This document shows positions 12,116 to 25,172 of a stretch of DNA of 64,000 nucleotides, in pieces (position 1 is the stretch's first letter; the number at the start of each line of letters is the position of its first letter). The stretch is taken from contig NW_023998416.1 of the NCBI RefSeq assembly GCF_014805625.2, positions 17,834,877-17,898,876 of the forward strand, written 5' to 3'. The position numbers and the translations under genes are program-made. The notes under the pieces are model-generated. The model was not told the DNA's origin and did not search any database. It saw only the letters and a list, made by a program, of their open reading frames with translations. The DNA comes from Glossina fuscipes (Eukaryota; Arthropoda; Insecta; Diptera; Glossinidae).

Positions 12116-14269
12116 ATATTTGACTTGGCTTTAAATGCATAGTTGAAGAACCCTTGTCACATAATTTTACCTGATTGGTCTGGTCGTAAGTGGCTTGAGG
12201 AAGCTGTATCTTGATGGATAAAACCGACTTTTAATTAATCCCTGAAATTATTAACCGCTACGTCATATTTAAAAGCCGAACTTCATTTTGCTGTTCAGAG
12301 TTTGATTATCACCGGAGTCCCAAATGCGTACTGCGTCGCTGAAACTAACAATCACGTTAGACTTCTCCGATTACTTTTAATTTCCTTTATAACAACAACA
12401 CAATTTGCAATGTCCGCACTTCTCTAAAATAGGTAGCACAAGTTTTGATGACCTTGAAACCTGGACATTGCAATAAAATCGAATTTTTGTTGCTGTTTCT
12501 CTGGCCTAATCTTACCAAGCACCGACTTTGAGTCACTTGTAAGCTTTGAAAGCAGATATTTTGACTTGAGTGTACACTGCATTTACCAAAAGCAGTGACT
12601 TATTTTATGTTTATATGTAGCTTGTTTGAATATATATAAACATATTTTAAGCACACAACAAAAAACAAAAAAAATGTTAATTGTTCCCAAGACTCTCATC
12701 ATAGACCGAGGTCGCATTTTCTAGCGAAGAAAAAATGTAGACTATGAATAGAGGTCTATATTGTCTTTCCTTCCTTCCTTCCTTCCTTCTTGCATTGACG
12801 CAGAGACATAATGAAGTGTGTGCGGCGATTAAAGCTTTTCTGCGAAGCGGTCCAAGCTGGGAAGATCGCACCGTTGGTTAACGGTGTTGAAAAGCTTACC
12901 GGGGATAAATGACAAATTTTAGCAATAAAAATGAAGAAAGCTCCGATAAACCTTTAAAAAAAACAAATAAAAATCGATGGCTCCTATTGGATGATATTTA
13001 CTAGAGGCATTTGAAAATATGTTATAAAAAACATCCACCCCTATGTTCTAAAAACCATCCACACCTGCAGGCAAATAGCTTCTTCCATGGCTAATAAAAA
13101 TATTTACGTTTTTTGTTCAATGCGCTCTGCATGATTCTTTTCAAGGCAAACACAAGTTTCATAATTGTTTCTTTGTTTGTTTTTAATTTTATTTTCAACA
13201 ACTTCATCAAGTTTTCTATTACTTTTTATAGACTCAGTTTAGTGTTCTTTAAAAAAACATTTAATTTATTTTATTTCTCTAACTTTTCCTAAAGTTTTAT
13301 CTTATCACAGTTTCTCTTTTCAACTTGCACTAAGCCGGTCAGAGCATACGTTAAATATCCTTTAAAAAAAAATAAAACAAAACAAATAAGAAAGTTATAT
13401 GAAGGCAGTTAGGAAAAAAAAAAAGAAATATGTCAGTTCGTCGAGTGGAATTATCTTTGTATTACAGCTTGGGGTGATTTTAAGGAATATTTCCAGCAAA
13501 TTTTAGGCTAATATAAGCTTTATATGTAAACAACATTTGATTAAACGATGTGGTGTACACCCAGCCTTAAAACCTTCTATTAGGGTAAGCGTATATCTTA
13601 TAAGCATCGACTTGACTGTAACAGTTTCAATAACAGCGATCACGTCTCCATATTCCGATGATAAGGGCAAAAATCAAATAAGACCACCTCGCGGTTTTGA
13701 TGTTATTTTGGTCCCCTCCTGTAAAAACTAGTCCTACAAAACATTTTGTAAGATTTGTTAGGAAACGCAAAGCGTTCCGCATACAATATGCCGCCTGCAC
13801 CGCCATTTGAGTCATTCATTAGCCAGACAGCAAGAAAACTTGCTGAAATAGAATCTCTGAAAAACCTTCTTCTTCTTTAAAGTAAGCTACGTATAGACTA
13901 ACTATGCGAAGAATTCTCTATAGGCTGTACCTTACGGCGTGTACTGTCAGAGTGCTTGTCTCTACGCCACCCATGGTTAGCTGTTGAATGTCAAATCCAA
14001 GGCACATTAATAAATTTGTTTCTTATACGCAGGTAATGATAAAATTCAAGGCAAATCCGCGCACCTTGGCTGCATCTTATTTCAGAGCTGCTTCCTTGGA
14101 CGAAGTTTTTCACCAACTATGAAAAATATTGACATCTAAATGCAAAAAACTAAAGCAAGTAAAAACACAACTATGTGACATGTCGTACAATTAACTATCC
14201 TGTCGCAGTTCCCTTAATTCACTTATTCATACAACGACTTTTCAAAATAAAGTTTTATACGGGAAGTAG
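12116..14269. other. No recognisable gene
   Basis: AT-rich sequence containing the TTCC microsatellite listed separately. The 64-codon ORF at 13537-13731 shows no known domain. Confidence 0.45.
12767..12786. repeat. (TTCC)5 microsatellite
   Basis: Five perfect TTCC units. Confidence 0.9.
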
Positions 14270-14480
14270 TCGTAAAAGGTCCGATCCGAGTCATGTTCGT
14301 TCGTCCTTGTGCTAAAACACGCCGGTGTATTAAATTTCATCGAAACATCTCAAAAATTTGCGGCCTATTAGTTGAACACAAAAAAAAGAGAACGGAGGGA
14401 CGGGCGAACAAACTTAAACCGATTCACAAATGGTGTCTATATCAAGTTCTGCTGGATCATGTATGCATCGATACAAATTG
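14270..14480 (+). repeat. Short dispersed repeat copy
   Basis: Contains gttcgttcgtccttgtg, then ttaaatttcatcgaaacat, then the ggagggacgggcgaac cluster and cttaaaccgattcacaaat, as in the right-half copies. Diverged. Confidence 0.5.
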
Positions 14481-17170
14481 TATAGTGTAATACTCGTAGT
14501 GATGTGGTGCGCTTATATTACATTATAGAATAAACACATGAAAGTAACACTTTAGCATTGTGCTAGAGGACACGTGGAAATCAGTCATTTTCAACAATTT
14601 TTCTATGGACAATTTCCTCTCATCTCACGTCCTTATTTCTTCCCCTATTTGAGATTTTAAATGGCTAATGGTGCCAAAGTTAGCGAAGTAGATCTTAAGT
14701 TTGGTACATATGCTGTTAGTTGAATTGTAAAGATCAAGTTAGAATGTGAATAAATATAGGAAAATGCATTTTGATCTTTATTATCTGAAATTGAAATAGA
14801 AAGATATAATCATTGGAATCGCTCCAGTGCGAAACTGCCTATACGTGCAGTACAATGAAATGGGCAGAGATGGAAAGAGATGGGTAGTGGCGTCAACTTA
14901 GCGGATGTGCACCTAATCGGTAAGTTCACCCGCTGAGCACGCGCTATAACTACGATCAACTGTATTCTACGGTACTTGGATTTGCACAGCGAATGAAAAA
15001 AGAATAAGATTTTTGCATAATATAAAGGTTATGCATGTTCAAGCCTAGCAAAATGACTTACAGACAGAAGAGGAGAGAAATTTCCTTTGAAAACTTGTAA
15101 TAGAATGCTAAGGTCGTATGACTAGAGTTAAATATACATAGCATTCGAATCTTCCGAATAAAGTAAGATCAACGTCCGGTAGACTAAGAGTAAACTTTTT
15201 TAGCGACCGTAACGCCTTCAGATAGTTTGCACCGATAGTTTGCAAATGCCATGGGCTAAGCCGCCTAGTCCGAGATCTGTTCCAATTTGACCGTCTATCT
15301 AGATTAATGAAGTCATATAGATTGATAAGCAATAGAAAATTAGCCATTATTACCTGAGCCGGCAATTTTTTTATTTTCTCAATGATAACGGGATCGTAAT
15401 ATCGCTTAACTTCAATAGAGACAATGTGTAGGGATTAAATAATTATTCTTTACCTTTGCAAAGCGTGGATAATTAAAAGTGATGTCAGCCCCATTGGGTA
15501 GCGCCAAGATAATGGATAATGTGTACATGTACCCGGAAAAATACGATTAATCAACGTTTTTATACGAATCAGATAATTATTGTAATTTTCATAAATATTC
15601 TTTAAAAACGACTTAATGGCTTATGCAGGAAATGAAGCGCTAAAGAGTAATTATAGGCAAACATCTGTTTTTGCTTGTTTATCATTGTTTATGAAATTTG
15701 AACAATTCATCTGTTACCTCCCATAAGTCTGATAAGTCGTAATAATTGCATTAATATTTAAGAGGAAGAATAAATCGTTATGTCTTCCGCTTTCGCTCAT
15801 TTGTTATGCAAAGAATGCCGATCTCTCTAAGAAGACAAATTGATGCAATCAACTTGTGTACCCCCATCAATTTTCAATGTGTTTTCCGAATTCCTTTACT
15901 CTCCTTGAAAGTTCACGAAAGCAATGTAAATGTCAATGATTCGCAGAATGCTCAAAACCGTTCTCACATTTATTAACCGAAGTAAACTTGAATGCAATTG
16001 ACAAGGACGTGGAAACAGAAGTAGATGGGTGGAGATGGAGGAGTAATACTGTTTACCAGGAACTTCAACTTTGAATGCAATTCGCTCTCTTTAAGTAAAG
16101 ATGGTGTACAACCTTGGTCAAGAAATGAGAAAATGGATTTTTCATTTCAATTTCACGAGTACTACGAAGTCATGAAATGTTTCTCTTTGGTTTAATAGTA
16201 TGCTCTTTGATGTCTATGCAGACTGTTACATCACTGCGTATTTGATCAAAAAATAAGGCGAACTTTTTACTTCAACTGGGCAGGAAATCATAAAATTATT
16301 TTTCATTTTTTTTTGCGAGTCAAGTCAGTGTTTTTGTGGACACGCAAAAGTGACTTTTTCGATCTTTTTATATCTGTTTTTTTTTTGGAACAAAGAATTT
16401 TTATTAAATTTGCTTTACGGCATAAATATTCTCCCACGAAATCGCTGAGAATATTACAGAAAACTTTTGGCGACAATGCTATGTCGCAGATAAGTCTTAA
16501 TAGGCGGTGCTAAGACCTCAATGAAGACCGAGAACAAGTGCAAGCTCAACAAGTTCAATCAACATCTACCGAGGAAAGCGATATGAAGGAATTCAAAGAT
16601 TTGCTGCTTGAAAATAATCGATTGAGACTAAATATATTTCTATTTTAAAGAAGTTTGACCTATTTTTGACCCCAGGAACATTTCAAAGTTTATTTACTTT
16701 ACATTTAGTTTTATTTCGCTTTCTTTCCACAAGTTAAAGATTTCGTAACATAAAATAACATAATGCAACTTATTTAATACTCAGTACGCCTGCTTCGGCC
16801 TAATATTGCAAAGAAGGAAGAAAATCGAAGGGCGAAAAGTGCTCACAACTCCTAATGCCATCCGTCAGTTAATTACTACTCTAACTATAATACACAACCA
16901 TGTACATACTTGAATTATTCGGGCTACATTGATATTCTTAGGAGAAGCACTTCCACAATAGCTAATGGGAAAGACCAAGCTTGTGACCGAAACTTTTATA
17001 CCCACCACCTTTAACTGAACAAGCAAAAGAGTTGTTCTCGGTTGTCAGCAAATCATTTACACCCACCATTTTTATTTAAAAAATAAAATATATATAAAAA
17101 TGTTGATACTGCATAACATTGAGCGGGCAGTGATTTCCACTTTTGTCCAGGTACTTCAGAATCACCCATA
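14481..17170. other. No recognisable gene
   Basis: Small ORFs only. The minus ORF at 15108-15365 has a fairly normal residue mix but no recognisable domain or splice context. Confidence 0.4.
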
Positions 17171-17174
17171 TAAC

Positions 17175-17400
17175 CTATGTGGAAACATTTGTAGCTGCAT
17201 TTGTTACTGTTTCTAAGTATTGAAAATATGTTGCCCCCTTATGTTGCACCGTATGGGTGTCCTTTGAACAATTTGGCCAATTCTCAATGTCAAACTGTTT
17301 GCAACAACTTCTGGATGCTTTCGTCAAATTTGTAATCGATATTTTAATTTTCGCAACCAGAAAGACGCCTGGATCCATTCAGAATTTGATATCGATTACA
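17175..17400 (-). repeat. Short dispersed repeat copy, reverse orientation
   Basis: On the minus strand it reads ggttgcgaaaattaaaatatc, then aatttgacgaaagc and attgagaattggcc, then acacccatacggtgca. This is the same order as the + strand copies at 54390 and 60270. Confidence 0.6.
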
Positions 17401-20400
17401 AATGCTTATGCTGCACACGTTCTGCAAGGTGTCTTTCAGGATGTTGCGAATGTTTTAACAAAATGAGTACACTCCAATTCTTGAAAGGTGGTTGTAAGAA
17501 GGGTAGAAACACTGTTAAACTGTTGCATAATTGATTTAGTGGAGCTGCACGTCTATGTAGTCTTCAAGTGATTGTTTGCTATTTTGATGCTTAATATAGT
17601 CCAAATCAAAAAAAGGGGAAAGAGAGGGAGACAAACGTATGCGTAAGGAGAGAGAGAGACAGAGTAAGAAAGATATTGAAGGGAAGACTGTTTACTGCCT
17701 ATGATGCCAGTAGAGCTTCAACTGTTAGTGACAATTCATCTACAAATCCTATCACACCTAGTGAAGGAGTTTTTTTGGATTTTAGTGATCACTTACCAGT
17801 CAGAGAATTTATTTCGTGATCCTGAAAAAATTATAATAATAACGATAACAGCGGGGATACACGCTTGGTACTTTTCAAAAGAATTTTTAACAGATAAGTT
17901 ACTCTCAGCTCAGTTCCTCTGTAATTTTGCAGAGCGAGAGGGAGATAGAAGATAGAGACGAAACGAAAACCAATTGCAGTCGGTGGTATCGCTTACAGCA
18001 ACTTCAAACACTGTCATCAACAGTACAACTCGACTCCTAATCCTACGAAAACTAATTATATCTAGCGAAAAAGTTGCTTTCAGTTATCACTGTTGAATTG
18101 GGGTCGCAAAGGTGAAATGTTTTCCCAGAAATCTTCAAACACTATCATCCGCTTTAAATTTTATGTACGTGTGATCCGCCTGGGTGGTCGAAGGCGAATC
18201 TCAAGTGCGGTAGAGTGTGTAATAAAAGTCGATAGCCTTAGATGCTAGTGCTTTAAGATTTTAGTCTTAGAATTTATTTCTCTGGCGAAATTAATAATAA
18301 TAATAATAAATTTTATGTAATAGTACAAGGAGCGCACAAAAGAGCAAAGCAAAAGTAAATCTCTCCTAACGGCTAAACAAACATGTTTTCAATCCCTGAT
18401 GTTCGACCATTGACTATAGCAAACCTGACGCTCTGTATCTAACAAGACAATGTCCTTCTCACGTGATTGTATGGAAAGAATTCATACTTCATTAGTAATT
18501 AGCCACAGTTTGTAAATTTTCTCCTTCACAACAGTAACCTATTGTTCATGTAAAAACCTATATTTTGAGCGTGAAATAATATCGTAAATTAAGCGCCGAC
18601 TTAGGACTTTTCCTTTAACCTAACATTTATTATTATTTGTGTTTTTTTGATATATAAGAAGTTACGTTTCTTTTTCAACCGCATATAGAGAAACAGGTTT
18701 AATAAATTTTTTCTCATTTGTCTTTCTATTCTACGTCTTACAAGCAAAGTTTGTCTTTCACATTTATTCAACGTATTCAAATAATGTGAGAAGACAAGTT
18801 TTGCTAAATGTTTACCTACTTTTTGTTTTTTTTTTGTTTTTTTTTTTTTTTTCTACTTATAGAGGATCTACTTTGCTCGTATCATCTTTTCTTTAACTTC
18901 ATTTCGCTTCTCTTCATAATTCTGATAATCGTTGTCGTTATTAACACTTGAAAGCTTAGTAAACCGAAAAGATTACAAATTCGAAATGAAGATACGCTAA
19001 GTGATGGGATTTTCGAACAATTTGCCGATCAAAGATCTTTCTTTCGAGATGTTTATTTTTCATTATCGTTTCTATAGAGGTTTCGCAAACACCTTTTCAT
19101 CTTTCCCGGTCTCCATAGACGGTGTGGCATAAAAAAGCGCCCTTAGCTTCTTCATGTCATTATTGTTTACTGTTTTGCCAAAGTACGGTAACGTTGTCTG
19201 TTGTGTTTGCAAACATATGTCGAAGAGATTGAATATAGTTTTTCCAGATTGAATACTAACCGGTTATGTCGATTATTTTTCTAATAAAATGTGTTGCCTA
19301 TTTTTGCTTTTGTTTTTGTTTCTCTATTCTTCTTCTCACTTTCGTACGTTTTATTGAATTTTTTTTTTTTTTTTTCATGTAAAAATGAGTATCAATTATA
19401 TTTTATAATCGAATGCGTTTTTTCAACTTGTCGTAACAGATCGATTGATTAGTAGTATAATCATAACAAGACATGCTATACATAAGTAAAAGTTAAAATT
19501 GTTGCCTACAGTCACATACGTATGCACATATATAAATGCATTTAAACCAGACTTGCAAACAGCAGTTGTCTTGAATTTAGTTTTGCTTTTGCTTTTTCTT
19601 TTAATGTTTTTGTTGTTGTTGTTGTTGTTGTTGTCGTTAACTTGTTTGCTGCATTTCGTGTTGTCGGTTTTGATAGATGTTTATGTGTGCGTATGCGATA
19701 TTTACTATGAGAAAATATTGTTAAATGTTTGATTTGGAGAAAAAACAATTTCTTCTTAAAGTTTAGTTCAGTTATTAACATTTTGCCTAAAACAACGTAA
19801 GCGCGTAATTATAATCTAAATAAATAAATAATTGAATAAAAAAGTTTGATTTCTCTAAAAATACGAATCAAATCAATAAAATAAATAAAACTTAATATTA
19901 ATTAATTTATTGTTGAAAATTAAAAATAAATAAATAAATTATTTTGAAGACACAAGAAACTTCAAAAAAAAAAAAAATTTATTAAACATTCGAAAATTTT
20001 CATTTGCAAATATAGTTCGCATTACATCGTAAGAAGGAGGAATTTTTTTTAAAGATTTTTTTTGCGCTTTCACAAACTAAACAAAAAAAAAGTGTTATAT
20101 TTTTAAAAATCTGCTCATATTATAAAATTTTGTCGTCTTGCGAGAGGAGGCGCGTCGCTTTCTTTAATAAAATGTTTGCGGTTTGCAAATATAAATGTGT
20201 ATCGAAGGATTATTAGGACTTCATTGAAAAGTCTAAGGCGCTTAAAGAACCGCCTTTGTTTATGGTTATATGATAACATTTGTTGTAACTCCATATCATT
20301 GGTGCTTCAGTAACATATACTTTGCACAAAAGTTGTTTCTTTTTTATTACTTGCGAATCTTAAACGCATCCTGAAATTCCTTATAAAAATGTGAGTTTTT

Positions 20401-20422
20401 ACGTGATTCGCTTAGCAGTCAC
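17401..20422. other. No recognisable gene
   Basis: AT-rich. Purine-rich (GA) segment at about 17610-17690, T runs at 18826-18851 and 19361-19376, and the TTG repeat listed separately. Confidence 0.45.
19610..19634. repeat. (TTG)n microsatellite
   Basis: Eight consecutive TTG/GTT units, giving polyleucine or polythreonine in chance ORFs. Confidence 0.85.
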
Positions 20423-20752
20423 CTAACAGCTTGGAAGTGGCGAGCGAAATAGCGTTCCCTTACGGTCGAATGCTGACAATAATTCGACCTGCTTGTTTAT
20501 CAATTGAGCCAAGTCACAATTATTGTGGCGCATTTTCGGATCAATTGCGAAGACACCGTACAGGCTAACTATTGAGCCGAATAGAATTATGCAAAAAAGA
20601 AGAACGAAGGGTTGCATTACTGAAAAATTGTCTTTCATCGAAAGTTTCACAGATTTTGTCCATTTTAAATATTCGTCACGGGCAAGATTACCTTGCCTTC
20701 TAACAATACCGTAAGGAAATATCTCAACCCCAATTAGAAAATCTTTGTTCAT
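20423..20752 (-). CDS. Protein-like 109-codon ORF with one membrane segment, unidentified
   Basis: I do not recognise it with certainty. It reads as ordinary protein: a charged N-terminal half, then one strong hydrophobic segment (VLLFCIILFGSIVSLYGVF, about residues 51-69), then a polar tail of about 40 residues and a TAG stop at 20423-20425. The pattern of a Leu-rich beta strand (VKLSMKDNFSVM) just before the membrane segment, with an acidic residue after it, is what C-termini of insect ionotropic receptors look like (third membrane helix). That resemblance is by eye. An in-frame TAA lies shortly upstream of the ATG. A possible acceptor (gggttgag) falls seven or eight codons inside the ORF, so it could be a terminal exon. 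It could also be a relic or chance. Confidence 0.3.
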   Translation of the reverse strand: MNKDFLIGVEIFPYGIVRRQGNLARDEYLKWTKSVKLSMKDNFSVMQPFVLLFCIILFGSIVSLYGVFAIDPKMRHNNCDLAQLINKQVELLSAFDRKGTLFRSPLPSC

Positions 20753-21306
20753 ACGATTATTTCCACAAAGTTATACTTCGTTCTCTTTCCTAAGGATTAG
20801 TTAATTATTCGTTTCTTTCATGTTGCATTCCTTATTTTAGATTTTATTAATTTATATTTATCGCTTTATACTAACTATTGCAAGTATGAATACCTGTTTG
20901 TTGATTTCGAAGAACAGATATATTCAAATACTATATCGCATGGCTCAATATTGTGACCACTTCACGCGAAAGCTTTCTGCTACAGTATAATACGTGCCTC
21001 GCGGTGAAGTGAATTGTGAAATAAAAACCAGAGCCGCGGTCTGTGCCATAAACAAAAAACGTTAAAGGCGGCCATGTTTATTTTTCCTGCTTAATTCGAA
21101 GCACACTGCTGCCGAATAGTTAAGAATGAAAATCAGTGACTGGGCTACGATGTTTAAAAGGCAAGAAAAGTCTGATGCAGAGTAGGCATATTCCTGCCAA
21201 ACTCGTCTGAGATTTCGGCTGGATATAGTGTGCCATCAGTAGTTCCAAGTAAATGAAAATATCGTTACTAACCATTACCGCACAGGACTTTTGCTGACTA
21301 ATAGCT

Positions 21307-21600
21307 TTAGTTTCTTCGCTTGTGAGGTTCGGAAATAGATCTGTTCAATCCATATTTTTTATTAAAATTATATATTATTAGGTTAACTACTGTACATATT
21401 AAGAATATACAACAGTACGGTTTTTTTTTTTGGTGGTTTCCGGACAAAGTGCGCAGATTAATCTTGCTACCATCTTTTTCCCACCTCCCACGTAATTTTC
21501 GAATTCCATCTCGGAAAAGTATTTTGTCTTTTGAGCCTATACCCAAAAGAACCCACATTTGGGTAGCATCGTAAGAGTCGACCAAACAATAATTTATCAA
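21307..21600 (-). pseudogene. Probable mariner transposase C-terminus, decayed
   Basis: The minus frame contains KDKILFRDGIRKLRGRWEK, which fits the end of mariner transposases (usual form FYxxGIxKLxxRWEKC). The rest of the frame does not continue the match and no terminal repeats were identified. The hydrophobic tail of the ORF is unrelated. Confidence 0.4.
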
Positions 21601-22679
21601 TTGAAACCCACGTTAGCAACCCGTAAGGAGCAATGTCTGCAAATAACAGCTGGAACAAGGACAAACATTTTCTGAGCGTATTTTATTATAAGGGGCGTAG
21701 TCGTTCTGAAAACTTACGATATTATGAAGTTTTTTGGTAGATTTGCGCACGTTTTTCGTTCCAATTCCATCGCTATTGACGATTTCGTATTAGTTTGAAT
21801 AGTCCATATCGGACTTTGGGTATCATTCCGCATCCACTGGTGTTATCACTAGTTCTAGAATCTACCAATATTATCCTCCGTTTTGTTAATTCCGATCTAC
21901 ACTTATTCAAACCCTGTTGCATACGCTGCAGTGTGACACTTTATGCGGTTGCATGTAGCTTTGAAAGAGCTTTCAACTGAGGAAGTCACTCTTTCGTTCT
22001 AGATCTCACATGTACATATTCCTGAAAAATATCAACCAAATTTCGTTTGAAATATTTCGTAGGATCTCTTAAGAAAAAACCATCCCATGACTGCCAGAAG
22101 CTCAAATCGTGAGTAGGTGTACTGAGAGTGAAATGCGACTCTTTCATATCTCTTCTGTATAATATCGGCATTGCAACAAAGGGAAGGCAAGGTAAAAGTC
22201 ATTAGAAAAGACTGTACCGATCCTACTTTGTTACGCCAAGTAGTTCAAAACATGGTTTATTATCTATACGTTTCCCCACTAGCGAAAAACTGCGACTTGG
22301 TTATGTACGCAGCAACGAAACTCTCGGGGTTTTGATTGCAATAAAAAAGTTTAAAGTGGAGATAGCGGGCCCCAATAAACTAAATAAAAAATAGGCAAAA
22401 GTGCAGCTGGGTTCAATTAAACGCATTTTGATAAGCGGCTTATAAAAAAAAAAAAAAAAATAGTAAAAAACCAATTAAATAAATTGTTTATTAAAAAATT
22501 CATTTAATTAAGTAAAAAATTTTGTGATAACTAAACGAAACGTTTGTGAGATTTCATGTAAAAAAAGGCCTATAAAATAAAATTAAAGAAAAGATGTTAA
22601 AAACAAAACAAAAGCAAACAAAGGTCATACAATGCTTGTAAATTTTTTAATATTAATTTTCCACAGTCGCCGGCCACTC

Positions 22680-22680
<1 letters not shown>

Positions 22681-22713
<33 letters not shown>
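22681..22713. repeat. (TAA)11 microsatellite
   Basis: Eleven perfect TAA units. Confidence 0.95.
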
Positions 22714-22714
<1 letters not shown>

Positions 22715-24574
22715 CGGTTTTTTTCCGATTATCAGCCTTTGTAGTACGTGTTTAAAATTTTAATTGAAATGGAAAATCAATAAAAATAATTTTTTTAACG
22801 TGCGTTAAGTACATCTATCCTTAACGCAACTAATGATTGACAAATTGAAGAAAAGAGAAAAAAAAATCAAAATCGAAAGTAAAACAAAATTAATTGAACT
22901 GCAACAATAGGAAGTAATGGCAAACAAATGGCAATAACAACATATTTTCATTGTTGAATGGGAAATAAAATAAAAGTATAAATTAATAAATAAATAAAAT
23001 TAATTAAGTACTATTTACGGATAAGCTTTGTGAACATACAAATCTCAAATATGTTGAATATGTTGACGTCGTCAGCAAATGCAAGGGAGAGATAGAGAAA
23101 AAGAAAGGCTTAAAGCAAATAAAGCCAATTTAATGGCTTAACGTAGTAAAAACATCAAAAAAAAAAAAAAAAAAAAGATTAATAAATAAAATAGAAACAA
23201 CAACAACAACAACAGCAACAACAACGAATAATGGCAGCGCAACTAACAGCAATAAAATGTCTTTTTTATCTAATGCAATAAAATTATAATAAATTTTAAA
23301 TAAATTAAAGCACAATCTCTGTCCGTTTTATCTGCTAGTGAGATCGATCTCTCCTCTCGCTCTGCCACTCACAACAAATAACCTTTTTTCCTTTTGTTTG
23401 ACTAACTACTAGTGAAAGTCTCTTCTGTTTCTCTGTTGGTTGAAAACGAGCAACATAGCCATAAACAAACAGCGAAACACTTGTTAAAAACATTTAAAAT
23501 TTTTTTTTTTTATTTTGCCTCTTTTTTCTTTTTGCGTTTGCTTTTGCTTCTTCTCATTTTGCAACAAGTTTTGCTGCATACTTTGTTACTTGTTTTCTTA
23601 AAGAAAAGAGAAAATTTACCCGTAAATATAAAAAGTGTGACAGATTGAAAAAAAAAAAATAAAAATAAATAAATAAATAAACATAAAATAAAACGACAGT
23701 AAGCAAACCCTTTCTAAATATTTGGCGATAAAATGATGTTATTATCCGCTTTGAAGCTGGGTAAGATACTTTTAAGTTCAAATGAAATCTACATTTATTT
23801 GTATTACAGTCTAGTGAACTACAGAATCTGATATAATGCTTGATGCGTTGAATGGAATCAAGTAAAAGCAAAAACTGATTCTACCCAATTGTACAGTTAA
23901 CACAGTTGTCTTAAATAAACTTGCTTTGTGACTAATGCAGAACGAGCTCGTTACTTTTCATAAGTAAGAGAGTTATTTATATTAGTTTTAAAGCGATTTT
24001 TATCCTGATATAGATTACAATTTATTGTTTCTTTTACATTAGCCTTGCAATACTTTTCGCCGTAATAGGTATATAGGCTCGTGTTCATGTTTCATTGTCA
24101 TATTCAAATTCTCGATATAAAGAAATCTATCACCAGATCGTTTAAAAATGTTCGAAGAGAGGGACAGACGTAGTTAAATTGGCTTTGCGAGCAATCACTA
24201 ATCATCATTACGTTTTCCCCTTATAGGGTGTAAGACTTTATATCAAAGCAATAGTGGTAATAACAACAACAATTCAACAACACAATTTTGCTTTAAAATA
24301 TAGTTGTTAAGTCACGAAAATTACAAAAAGAAAAGAGAAATGCATTGCGATCTGCAACGTCCCTGCGATGTTGTCTAGGACCGTCTCTGGAACAAGCTGA
24401 ATAAACGATAAGTTTTTCTATTCCTCCAATTTGCAATTGTGGACAACATCTTACGATTAAACTTATGGGCGACTATTCTTGTTCTCAAAACTGAAAAGGC
24501 CTGGGAAAGAATAGGGGTTTTGCCACGATTAAGAAGATAAAGATAACATTGCTGGCATTTTATAAGGTGCACAT
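22714..24574. other. No recognisable gene
   Basis: AT-rich; A run at 23158-23176, CAA repeat at 23197-23225 and T-rich ORF translations only. Confidence 0.45.
23197..23225. repeat. (CAA)n microsatellite, imperfect
   Basis: Repeated CAA units with one CAG interruption. Confidence 0.85.
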
Positions 24575-24700
24575 CAGAAGCGTTTGGAAGATTGGAAAAA
24601 GCGCTGGCACAAGCTTATTAGATCTAAGGGGGTTTACTTTGAAGATATTGATGAATAAATAAACACTTTTCGAGAAAAGTAAAAACTCACTTTTTTTAGA
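24575..24700 (+). pseudogene. Mariner transposase C-terminal fragment
   Basis: The frame at about 24581 reads FGRLEKRWHKLIRSKGVYFE, the typical end of mariner transposases (RWxKCIxxxGxYFE). A stop follows within four codons. Upstream sequence shows no readable catalytic motifs. Confidence 0.5.
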
Positions 24701-24920
24701 CACACGTCAACTTTTTTAAAGAACCGAATATCGTTAAAATATTTAACGTTATTAAAGCAACTAGACTAACGATATAGTCTAGCTTTTAAAAGAAAAAGAC
24801 CGAGAGTCAGTCGTTAGTGTTCATCCTATATTTAATCGACGAATTTATTTCGTTTTTCTGATTAAATTATGATAATAATAATAAAAAATATTTCATTTAG
24901 TTATTTATTTTTTTTATATA

Positions 24921-25172
24921 CGGCCAATCACTCACGGGATGTCCCCTATACGTGTAAAAAGGTGATGGTCAGAAAGAATGAGGAAGAGAGAGGCAGGAAT
25001 AACCGTAGCTTGGAAGCACTATGCTCGAGCAATAAGTGTTTTGCATACGCCAATCGAGCACTCCTTGTAGCTACGGCCAGATGTTATTAAATTATACCCT
25101 ACAGCACTGGGGATTAAAACCGGGTATGCCGGCTTGACAGTAGCGCTTCTTAATTACTTAGTTACGCGGTAG
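24921..25172 (-). repeat. tRNA-derived SINE-like element, copy 1
   Basis: Read on the minus strand, a tRNA-like head comes first: A-box-like taactaagtaattaagaag near 25147-25165 and B-box-like ggttttaatcccc near 25109-25121. A body follows, with a conserved tail segment (ctgaccatcacc, then cacgtataggggacatcc) and AT-rich sequence. Two other copies in the window share the head and tail (52281-52424 and 54944-55150). Confidence 0.6.

Noticed and set aside
25105..25172. Possible tRNA gene
   Set aside because: Box A and B resemblance is present, but no complete cloverleaf could be drawn and the segment is repeated with a common non-tRNA body, so a SINE-like element fits better.
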